Of a stretch of 64,000 bases of DNA, positions 49,822-56,708 are shown piece by piece; positions within the stretch are counted from its first letter, which is position 1; every line of letters starts with the position of its first letter. The stretch is from Candidatus Woesearchaeota archaeon (GTDB taxonomy: Archaea > Nanobdellota > Nanobdellia > Woesearchaeales > DSVV01). The notes below the pieces were generated by a model, which saw nothing but the letters and a program-made list of their open reading frames with translations, did no database searches and was not told the DNA's origin. Made by a program: the position numbers and the translations under genes. The DNA is taken from contig JACPTB010000005.1 of NCBI GenBank assembly GCA_016192995.1, positions 62,001 to 126,000 of the forward strand, given 5' to 3'.

Positions 49822-50808
49822 ATGAACACAAAAGAAGATTTTAGAACCATAAAAAGATTTATTAAACATAATTTTCGCCATTTTAATGGAGCGGTTGTTG
49901 TCGACGCAGCTGAAGGATGGGTTAAACATCTTAAGCAAGGCGGCAAGATGCTGGTTACCATGGCAGGCGCTATGAGCACTGCTGAATTAGGGATTTCTTT
50001 GGCTGAAATGATCAGGCAAGGCAAAGTTCATGCAATTTGCTGCACCGCCGCCAATTTAGAAGAAGATCTTTTTAATCTTGTTGCCCACAATCATTACAAG
50101 CGCGTGCCTCATTATCGATCACTGCGGCCGGAAGATGAACTTGAACTGCTTAATCAAAATATGAATCGCGTTACTGATACGTGCATTCCAGAACATGAAG
50201 CAATGCGAAGAATTGAGCAGCAATTGTTCAAAGTGTGGGAACGCGCAGACAAAGAAGGCAAACGTTATTTTCCTTATGAATTTATTTACCAGCTTATTAG
50301 GGAAAAGATGCTTGTACCTTACCATCAAATTGATCCAAAAGATTCTTGGGTTATTGCAGCTTGCGAAAAGAATATTCCTATTTTTACACCAGGTTGGGAA
50401 GATTGCACTACAGGAAATATGTTTGTTGGCCTGTTTAAGAGAGGCAACCTCTCTAATCTCCAGATAGTTAAATCAGGAATTGAATTTATGGACATGCTTA
50501 TTGACTGGTATTTGGAAACAACTAAAGACACTTCATTAGGCTTCTTCCAAATTGGAGGAGGAATTGCAGGTGATTTTCCCATTTGTGTTGTGCCTTTGAT
50601 TAGACAAGATATGGAAAAACAATGCAAATTATGGGGATATTTCTGCCAGATTTCAGACAGCACTACTTCTTATGGTTCATACAGCGGAGCAGTTCCTAAT
50701 GAGAAAATAACCTGGGAAAAATTAGGTGTTGATACGCCTAAATTTGTTATAGAATCAGATGCAACCATAGTTGCTCCGTTGATATTTGCGTATGTTTTGG
50801 CTGAGTAA
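49822..50808 (+). CDS. dys: Deoxyhypusine synthase-like enzyme
   Basis: 328 aa from ATG 49822 (a TTG at 49816 adds two residues). NAD-binding and active-site signatures: MLVTMAGAMSTAELGISLAE, AICCTAANLEEDLFNLVAHN, GWEDCTTGNMFVGLF, FFQIGGGIAGDFPICVVPLI, DSTTSYGSYSGAVPNEKIT and the catalytic Lys in TWEKLG. In archaea the enzyme transfers the aminobutyl group of spermidine to aIF5A. Members of the same fold are homospermidine synthases. No aIF5A gene is in the window. A TATA ATATAAAAA about 30 bases upstream lies directly after the MITE. Confidence 0.88.
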   Translation: MNTKEDFRTIKRFIKHNFRHFNGAVVVDAAEGWVKHLKQGGKMLVTMAGAMSTAELGISLAEMIRQGKVHAICCTAANLEEDLFNLVAHNHYKRVPHYRSLRPEDELELLNQNMNRVTDTCIPEHEAMRRIEQQLFKVWERADKEGKRYFPYEFIYQLIREKMLVPYHQIDPKDSWVIAACEKNIPIFTPGWEDCTTGNMFVGLFKRGNLSNLQIVKSGIEFMDMLIDWYLETTKDTSLGFFQIGGGIAGDFPICVVPLIRQDMEKQCKLWGYFCQISDSTTSYGSYSGAVPNEKITWEKLGVDTPKFVIESDATIVAPLIFAYVLAE

Positions 50809-50845
50809 TTTTTCTTTGCTTATTTTATAAATATTCTCTGAAAAT

Positions 50846-51045
50846 GTACGTAATAAGTCTTCTATGGTTTTATTAAAAATTACTATTTTTAATCCCTGAG
50901 ATCCTTCGGATTCAGGTAGCGCCGGTTCAGCTTCAAAGTGATTTAAATATTGGATTTTTCTCTCTGGCACTCCGAAAAATCCGCAAAGTAAAGTTAAGAA
51001 GAGCTTCACAAAAGTAGGCGCTAAAACCCCAGACTTATTACGTAC
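50846..51045 (+). mobile_element. Family 1 MITE, copy 5
   Basis: 200 bp, perfect terminal repeats, and a perfect 8-bp duplication CTGAAAAT (50838-50845, 51046-51053). Carries the hairpin pair module, not the TATAATCCCGA module. Confidence 0.9.
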
Positions 51046-51100
51046 CTGAAAATGAAGTGATAGTAAATTTTATAAACATCATCAATATCCGAAAACGCAT

Positions 51101-51595
51101 ATGATGAACCTTCCAAAGAATGAGGTAAAAGTGAAATGTCGCAAATGCAGCAGGGATGCAATTGCATCAGAATTTCGTATGGATATTGATGCGAAAATGA
51201 TGGTTTGCCCAAACTGCATCAGAGAAAAAGGTTCACCTAAAAACGCAAGAATAATGCCAAATACTTCTACCCAACAAGCAATGAATCAAGCAAGAATTTC
51301 ACTTGGTTTAAATCGTTCATCACCGCAAGCTCCTCAACAAGCATCTGTACCTGATGGAGAAGGTGAAGAAAGCAGAACTCCTAGACCAGCAGGCTGGGAT
51401 AAAGATGATGATATTTTAGAGAAATTATATTCACAAAAAAAGAAAAAAGTAGAAAGTTTCAAGCCGATGCCAGGGTCAGGAACTAAACTTAAATATGTTT
51501 GCCAGCAATGCACGTACACCTTCTCTTATGATTCTGAAAAGAAAACACCGCGTTCCTGCCCTTATTGCCAGCGTTCAGTTCCAGATATATTTTAA
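51101..51595 (+). CDS. Double zinc-ribbon protein
   Basis: 164 aa. Cys pairs: KCRKCSRDAIASEF and MVCPNCIREKG near the N-terminus, then KYVCQQCTYTFSYD and RSCPYCQRSVPDIF at the C-terminus, giving two zinc ribbons. A proline/serine-rich linker (60-110) and a basic region (SQKKKKVESFKP) separate them. TATA TTTTATAAAC 29 bases before the start implies a leaderless message. Function in RNA or protein binding is likely. It lies between two family 1 MITEs together with the metallopeptidase gene. Confidence 0.75.
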   Translation: MMNLPKNEVKVKCRKCSRDAIASEFRMDIDAKMMVCPNCIREKGSPKNARIMPNTSTQQAMNQARISLGLNRSSPQAPQQASVPDGEGEESRTPRPAGWDKDDDILEKLYSQKKKKVESFKPMPGSGTKLKYVCQQCTYTFSYDSEKKTPRSCPYCQRSVPDIF

Positions 51596-51663
51596 ACTAT
51601 TTGTTGTACGGCGATATTGAAAAAATTTAAAAAGTCCTGATTGTAATATAGTATCGTGACTTT

Positions 51664-53190
51664 ATGGTCAATGGTAAATACATAGAACGTAATACAGATT
51701 TAGGAAAATTCTCTCACGGTAATTTTGATTTTGTCTTTAATCATAATGATTCTTCAGTGACCGCAGTTGTTCGTGTCAAATATAAGTTTGAAAAAGGAAT
51801 ATCGGTTGCTGATCAGAAAAAATTCAAGGCAAAACTACAGCAGGCTGTTAATCAGTATGCACATAATAAAGCGGAACTTATTCCTGTTAATGGAAATGGG
51901 CGTCCAATACCTATTCGAGTAATTCTCCAAGAAAGCAACAGCTATCATAAAATAGTTGATGTTGAGAAACATAGAAATCGAGATTGGGTTGGGAGTAGTG
52001 ATATTAATGTCAAGATAAATGATAGAGTACGAACACTCGCCCATGAATTTTTTCATCTTCTAGGAAATTATGATGAATACAATGGAGGTAAGCTTGAAAA
52101 TCATGCTTATTGGCATGATAATAAATTTGTATATGATCAAAATCAGGCTTTAATGGGAGTAGGTTCACAGGTACGAGACAGGTATTTTGACCATTTTGCT
52201 AAAAAAGTTTCTCAGTTAATGGGCACAACATATGTACCAAGATTAACCGTTCCTCAGAGAACATACCATAATCTTGCCACTCCATCAATGATCACCGTGC
52301 CTAAAGTTCTTCCTTCTCCTAAACCTGTGATTAAATCTCCTGCTTTAGAGAAAAATAGAACTCCTGTATTTTCCAGTACTTTAAGAATGGGAATGCAGGG
52401 GAAAGATATTCGGTCTTTGCAGCAAGCACTAAATAATCGTTTTGGCACTGGATTAAAACAAGATGGCATCTTCGGTCTTAAAACAAGAAATGCAGTTATT
52501 AATATTCAGAAACTCTTCAACGTACGTGCAGACGGCATAGTCGGACACAAAACAAGTCAAATATTTAGACAGAGAACGCCTATTCTGAAATTCGGAATGA
52601 GAAGCAGTGCAGTCTCGAATTTACAAAAAAATCTCAATAATCGTTTTGGTACTGGATTAAAACAAGATGGTGTCTTTGGTCCTAAGACACAGGCAGCTTT
52701 AAAGAACGTTCAAGGCATGTACGGTCTTAAACGTGAGGGTATATTCGGTCAGAAAACCAGCTTAGCAATAAGTTCAGAACCGCGCATAATTAAAATAGGT
52801 TTGAGGGGCAATTATGTTAGAGGACTTCAGCAAAATTTAAACAATAGGCTTGGTATGGGACTGAAGGAGGATGGCATTTTCGGTCCTAAGACAAGAACTG
52901 CAGTGAGGTCTACGCAAAGCATGTATGGACTGAAACGTGACGGTATCTTCGGTCCCCATACAAGGAACGCAATTGAAAATCATACGCCACATACCGTGAT
53001 GTTTGGTTCGCATGGTGTTGGAGTGAGTACACTTCAGACCATGCTGAATAGAAGGGGAGCTGGACTCAAGGTAGATGGTATGTTTGGTCCTAAGACACAG
53101 GGAGCCGTACGCCAGTTTCAGATGAATAATGGTTTGAGGGTTGATGGTATAATAGGCAGGAACAGCTGGGCTAAACTCATGGGACGGTAA
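51664..53190 (+). CDS. Metallopeptidase with four peptidoglycan-binding-like repeats
   Basis: 508 aa. Residues 1-175 contain the zinc protease signature RTLAHEFFHLLGNYDEY (HExxH). Residues 235-508 have four tandem repeats of PG_binding_1 type, each about 60 residues, with patterns LRMGMQGKDIRSLQQALNNR and LKQDGIFGLKTRNAVINIQK, the last LKVDGMFGPKTQGAVRQFQ. No signal peptide is visible, so export would be by another route. Archaea lack peptidoglycan, so the repeats bind another polymer or a bacterial wall. Flanked by MITE copies; the second starts seven bases after its stop. Confidence 0.82.
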   Translation: MVNGKYIERNTDLGKFSHGNFDFVFNHNDSSVTAVVRVKYKFEKGISVADQKKFKAKLQQAVNQYAHNKAELIPVNGNGRPIPIRVILQESNSYHKIVDVEKHRNRDWVGSSDINVKINDRVRTLAHEFFHLLGNYDEYNGGKLENHAYWHDNKFVYDQNQALMGVGSQVRDRYFDHFAKKVSQLMGTTYVPRLTVPQRTYHNLATPSMITVPKVLPSPKPVIKSPALEKNRTPVFSSTLRMGMQGKDIRSLQQALNNRFGTGLKQDGIFGLKTRNAVINIQKLFNVRADGIVGHKTSQIFRQRTPILKFGMRSSAVSNLQKNLNNRFGTGLKQDGVFGPKTQAALKNVQGMYGLKREGIFGQKTSLAISSEPRIIKIGLRGNYVRGLQQNLNNRLGMGLKEDGIFGPKTRTAVRSTQSMYGLKRDGIFGPHTRNAIENHTPHTVMFGSHGVGVSTLQTMLNRRGAGLKVDGMFGPKTQGAVRQFQMNNGLRVDGIIGRNSWAKLMGR

Positions 53191-53197
53191 AATTATG

Positions 53198-53396
53198 GTA
53201 CGTAATAAGTCTTCTATGGTTTTATTAAAAATTACTATTTTTAATCCCTGAGATCCTTCGGATTCAGGTAGCGCCGGTTCAGCTTTTGAAGTCTAGTTTG
53301 ATTGGATTTTTCTCTCTGGAACTCCGAAGAATCCTCGATATTTGCTAAGAGGAGCTTCACAAAAGTAGGCGCTAAAACCCCAGACTTATTACGTAC
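53198..53396 (+). mobile_element. Family 1 MITE, copy 6
   Basis: 199 bp with perfect 8-bp duplication AAATTATG (53190-53197, 53397-53404), the first overlapping the stop codon of the peptidase. Carries the hairpin pair module; its core stem has one G-T wobble. Confidence 0.9.
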
Positions 53397-53454
53397 AAAT
53401 TATGCAAGAATTTAACAAGCATTAAAACAGATTAGAGAAAAATATCGATAATAT

Positions 53455-54621
53455 CTATTTCCTCAACTCCAAATATTTGCTTGCCCATAACATACCATCA
53501 TCGCAATAATAAAACCAGGTATGATATGGTGTTCCATCTTGGTTAAACACTTCTAAAAAATTATTATAACGCTGTATTGTTTCGGTATATTTATCTAAAT
53601 AACGTTGTAACAATTCTTTATCATATCTTTTAACAACATCTAAATAACATAATCCAAGATGCATCCAATTAGTTGAGCCTTCATAATTTTGCGCAAAAAT
53701 ATTGAGTAGTTTTAACTGCTGCCGATCGAATTCTTGCCGCGCATATTGGAGTGGAAATGGATTATCAAGCCCGACACGTTGTATCTCATTTAGACATTTT
53801 TTGAACATCTTTTTATCATCAACAACCTTGCACCAGAATGGAAATGTATTTGCGTCTCCAGAAATATGATTGCCAACCAATTCTTCACGAAAGTATTTTC
53901 CTGTCCAAAAATTATCTATAATAATTTTCTTAAAATCAAAATGTTTGAATGAACAGGCAAGCTTCAACTTGTTTGCTTCTTGTTGGATCATGTAGCTCAT
54001 GCAATTATTATAACATGAAGAAACAGTATGGGCATTATCTTTCATTGATGAAAAATGCTTCTTAGAATCGATTAATCCTTGATCAGTTAAAACATATGTA
54101 TAGTAAAACGTAAGTTGTTGTTCCAGAAAAGGTTTATAGACTTCTGCTAAATATTTATTTCCAGAAACACGAAGAGCATACAATAAAAATGCTAAACTGT
54201 CGGGAGCATAGGCAAAAACATCTAGTGGCTTGTGGTTTTGAGTAATTGTCGTTGTTATTTTATTATGCATTGCATAAACATGGAGGCAATATTGCAGTGT
54301 TTTTTCAATTTCTTTTTTATAACCTAATTTCAACAGCGCTTCAACACAAATCCCAAAATCACGAATATAAAAAACAGCAAAATTTCCCTTGCTTACTTGA
54401 AAATACTCCCCATTAAAACAGTTTTTGACAATAGTATTGGCTATCTGCTGAGGAGTTCCTTTATATTGCGGTAATCCTTGTTTTGCAATTTGGAGTCTTC
54501 GTTTTAAAAACCGCAATCCTTCCAGTAAATGGCCTAACTCGTACATTTTGTATAATAAGTAAATTGTGTTTATATAATTAACTGGCAGTTCGGCTTCATC
54601 CAAAAAACAGCGATGGGACAT
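53455..54621 (-). CDS. Predicted (alpha/alpha)6-barrel glycosidase-like protein
   Basis: 388 aa, helical throughout. Repeated helix pairs such as GNFAVFYIRDFGICVEALLK and LGYKKEIEKTLQYCL, then DSLAFLLYALRVSGNKYLAE, GDANTFPFWCKVVDD and EGSTNWMHLGLCYLDVVK resemble six-hairpin glycosidases (GH15/GH63/GH100-type), with Asp in YIRDFG and GDAN as possible catalytic acid residues. No known family is certain. Its first codons are part of a 71-bp duplicated block (54600-54670 and 54704-54774). Confidence 0.55.
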   Translation of the reverse strand: MSHRCFLDEAELPVNYINTIYLLYKMYELGHLLEGLRFLKRRLQIAKQGLPQYKGTPQQIANTIVKNCFNGEYFQVSKGNFAVFYIRDFGICVEALLKLGYKKEIEKTLQYCLHVYAMHNKITTTITQNHKPLDVFAYAPDSLAFLLYALRVSGNKYLAEVYKPFLEQQLTFYYTYVLTDQGLIDSKKHFSSMKDNAHTVSSCYNNCMSYMIQQEANKLKLACSFKHFDFKKIIIDNFWTGKYFREELVGNHISGDANTFPFWCKVVDDKKMFKKCLNEIQRVGLDNPFPLQYARQEFDRQQLKLLNIFAQNYEGSTNWMHLGLCYLDVVKRYDKELLQRYLDKYTETIQRYNNFLEVFNQDGTPYHTWFYYCDDGMLWASKYLELRK

Positions 54622-54774
54622 AAAGTCCCATTTTTAAAAATATAAAAATACGGACCTGGCGAGATTCGAAGTCCCGCAACCTTTTACGTTCGTAAAAGCT
54701 TGACCAAAAAACAGCGATGGGACATAAAGTCCCATTTTTAAAAATATGAAAATACGGACCTGGCGAGATTCGAA
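54600..54774. repeat. Tandem duplication joining tRNA 3' end and gene start
   Basis: Two near-identical 71-base copies (54600-54670, 54704-54774) spaced 104 bases. Each contains the start region of the glycosidase-like gene (palindrome ATGGGAC-ATAAA-GTCCCAT) and the last 19 bases of the tRNA-Arg gene. Only the right copy is joined to the tRNA; the left one has a mutated T-arm sequence (TTCGAAGTCCCGCAAC). Confidence 0.85.
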
Positions 54775-55008
54775 CTCGCGATCTACAGCTAGCTCCTTAG
54801 AGAACTTTGCAAAATTATGGTTACTGCCTATTTTGTGAGCATTTTCGAAAGACTTATCGAGCAATTTTCGAGGTTCCAGAGAGAAAATTGCTTTGTTAAA
54901 CAGAGATCTCAATGCGAACTGGCAGTAACCCGAGCTTTGCGAGTATTTTGCAAAGTTCTCCTTAAGTAATAGGAGGCTGTCGCCTTATCCAGACTGGGCC
55001 ACAGGTCC
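54755..55008 (-). tRNA. tRNA-Arg(CCT) with a 179-nt intron carrying a MITE
   Basis: Exon 1 is 55008-54970, exon 2 is 54790-54755; the intron lies after A37. Acceptor GGACCTG/CAGGTCC, anticodon stem ACAGC/GCTGT, loop CTCCTAA with anticodon CCT, T arm GCGAG-TTCGAAT-CTCGC, discriminator G. The bulge-helix-bulge has central helix CTCC/GGAG with bulges TAT and CTA. The ancestral intron was 14 nt; a family 2 MITE of 161 bp plus 4-bp duplication CTTA accounts for the rest. Confidence 0.93.
54800..54960. mobile_element. Family 2 MITE within a tRNA intron
   Basis: 161 bp with GAGAACTTTGCAAAAT and ATTTTGCAAAGTTCTC ends, flanked by the 4-bp duplication CTTA (54796-54799, 54961-54964). It leaves the splice helix and bulges intact. 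Confidence 0.92.
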
Positions 55009-55062
55009 ATTTGAACATACAAATATCATATAATTTTTAAATATGATGATATACACTATTTT

Positions 55063-55776
55063 ATGCAGCGACTTATATATATTGTAAGATCGTCTTATCC
55101 TTCTCATATTCCTGAAGATAATGTTCCACGTGAAGAACATAATGTTGTTGAAAGTCTTATAGAAGAACTTATTATCCAAGAGCATTTAAAACATCTTTTT
55201 TTCGAGGCGCGATTTCTTAATGGAAGTGGTACTAATCAGGGATCATCTTTATTTAATGATGTGATGTTATCTCTTGATGTTGTTGTAGCTAGTTTCCAAG
55301 CAATGATCAGAGATAAACAAGCAAGTATGGATGCTGATATGCCTCCAACAATACCTCCTCTGCTTTATATTGTTCCTTTTTCTGCGGTTCTAACATTAGA
55401 ACAACAAGTAAAAAAAGTAAGTAAATTAGTTGGATTTAATGGAAGCTCAGATATTCTGCTTCATCTTTATACATGGTTAACTGATAAATGTGTTTATCGC
55501 CAAGTAGTATCAATGGGCGGAGAACATAATCTATTATGGGTGGGGCATTGTCATGAACTGCATGATTTTTACAAACCAAATTCAGGCTTTAAAGTCGTAG
55601 ATATTACTCTAAAATATAATCGTGAAGACAGAATAACCTATGAACTGCGAGCATATAATGGACATGCACAAGATTGTGTTGATATTCCAAAGTATCTATC
55701 ACCATTAATCCAAAGCCATATTGATCGAGCTACAAAAGCATCTTCTTCACAAAATCCGGCACAATCCAAAAAATGA
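55063..55776 (+). CDS. Hypothetical protein with C-terminus replaced by a MITE
   Basis: 237 aa. Helical N-terminal region (EHNVVESLIEELIIQEHLKH) and a mixed C-terminal part; LLYIVPFSAVLTLEQQVKKV is the most conserved-looking. No domain recognised. The last residues AQSKK and the stop belong to a family 3 element inserted after SQNP; the ancestral end would have been SQNPKHI. TATA TTTAAATA is about 25 bases upstream of the ATG. Confidence 0.6.
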   Translation: MQRLIYIVRSSYPSHIPEDNVPREEHNVVESLIEELIIQEHLKHLFFEARFLNGSGTNQGSSLFNDVMLSLDVVVASFQAMIRDKQASMDADMPPTIPPLLYIVPFSAVLTLEQQVKKVSKLVGFNGSSDILLHLYTWLTDKCVYRQVVSMGGEHNLLWVGHCHELHDFYKPNSGFKVVDITLKYNREDRITYELRAYNGHAQDCVDIPKYLSPLIQSHIDRATKASSSQNPAQSKK

Positions 55777-55935
55777 GTGATATTGCGAAAATGCCTTCGG
55801 CAGCCACGGAAAATCACTATTTTCCTAGTTGCGTTCGTTTCACTCAGCAACCACCATCGGCTCGGCTGTAGATGTTTGTTATGGAAGATGCTATCCTGCA
55901 CTTTTCGCAATATCACTTACAAATTGGATTGTGCC
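55758..55935. mobile_element. Family 3 MITE
   Basis: 178 bp with terminal repeats GGCACAATCCAA/TTGGATTGTGCC and a second pair AGTGATATTGCGAAAA/TTTTCGCAATATCACT (55776-55791, 55902-55917). Flanks are the perfect 8-bp duplication CAAAATCC (55750-55757, 55936-55943). Confidence 0.9.
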
Positions 55936-56000
55936 CAAAATCCGAAACATATATAAACTTCATTTTCTCAAAAAAAGATTTATAGTAGAGGTGTTCATTG

Positions 56001-56648
56001 ATGAGAAAGAATACGAAAAAACATATGCATAAAGCATACGAAGAAAAACATTCTCATTATCATTTATATGCGCCCATAGTTGCCATTGTAGCAGTTACTA
56101 TTATGGGTATGTTAACCATGGCTTCTGTCGGACTAAATACTCCAACAGGTTATGCAGTTATGTCCTGCAATACTGATGTAGATTGTAGCGGCAGTGATAT
56201 GTGCTACAAAGGTATATGCTTCAATCAACAGATGTTAAAAGAGTTTAGAAGCAAAAATAATCAAGAACAAGCAGATTATATTAGCGAATTGCAGCGGCAG
56301 GCTTCTGGTCAAGGTGCAGGTCCTCAAGGTGAAACAGTATTACAGTCACCTTATTTTCAAGAAGTTTCTAATTATCAAGTATTAGAAACAGTTCCTACAG
56401 GCGGTCAGCAATGCCCTGAATTTTTGTATGAATGCCATGTTAACGGCGTACAATCTTATAAATTTAAAGCACATCCAAGTACTTGTTTAAAACAGGAAAA
56501 CCTTGGATTAGTCGATTGTCCAAACGGTTGTGATAAAGTAACAGGCCAATGTGTTGGCAGTCAACCAGCAGCTCCAAGTCCAGCAACTGATACTAGTGAG
56601 CCTGATACGGGTGAAGAAGAATCATACGATGATTTCTTTTTTGAATAG
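56001..56648 (+). CDS. Single-span exported Cys-containing protein
   Basis: 215 aa from ATG 56001 (GAGGTG upstream). A basic N-terminus (KNTKKHMHKAYEEKHSHYH) precedes the transmembrane helix LYAPIVAIVAVTIMGMLTMA. The exterior has the Cys module MSCNTDVDCSGSDMCYKGIC, a Gln-rich linker, a second Cys set (QQCPEFLYECHVNGVQSYKF, TCLKQENLGLVDCPNGCDK) and an acidic tail. Four or more disulfides are possible, fitting the VKOR system. Confidence 0.7.
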   Translation: MRKNTKKHMHKAYEEKHSHYHLYAPIVAIVAVTIMGMLTMASVGLNTPTGYAVMSCNTDVDCSGSDMCYKGICFNQQMLKEFRSKNNQEQADYISELQRQASGQGAGPQGETVLQSPYFQEVSNYQVLETVPTGGQQCPEFLYECHVNGVQSYKFKAHPSTCLKQENLGLVDCPNGCDKVTGQCVGSQPAAPSPATDTSEPDTGEEESYDDFFFE

Positions 56649-56669
56649 GCATTTTGTAAACAAAATGCC
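56648..56669. terminator. Short hairpin between surface protein and IleRS
   Basis: GGCATTTTG-TAAA-CAAAATGCC, perfect 9-bp stem starting at the stop codon of the preceding gene, with a following TAGC rather than a long T-run. May mark transcript end. Confidence 0.45.
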
Positions 56670-56677
56670 ATAGCAAT

Positions 56678-56689
56678 CTTTATATATAA
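56678..56689 (+). promoter_or_regulatory. TATA box of ileS
   Basis: CTTTATATATAA, centred 26 bases before the ATG at 56709, so the message is probably leaderless. Confidence 0.6.
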
Positions 56690-56708
56690 TTACCTAATAG
56701 CAGTCAGT

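Noticed and set aside
54600-54670. A second tRNA-Arg gene
   Set aside because: Only the last bases of a tRNA are present, with two mismatches in the T stem.
54634-54912. Open frame across the tRNA and MITE
   Set aside because: It is composed of tRNA, duplicated block and MITE sequence only.
55638-55916. Minus-strand open frame over the family 3 element
   Set aside because: Runs through the palindrome and the antisense of a real gene.
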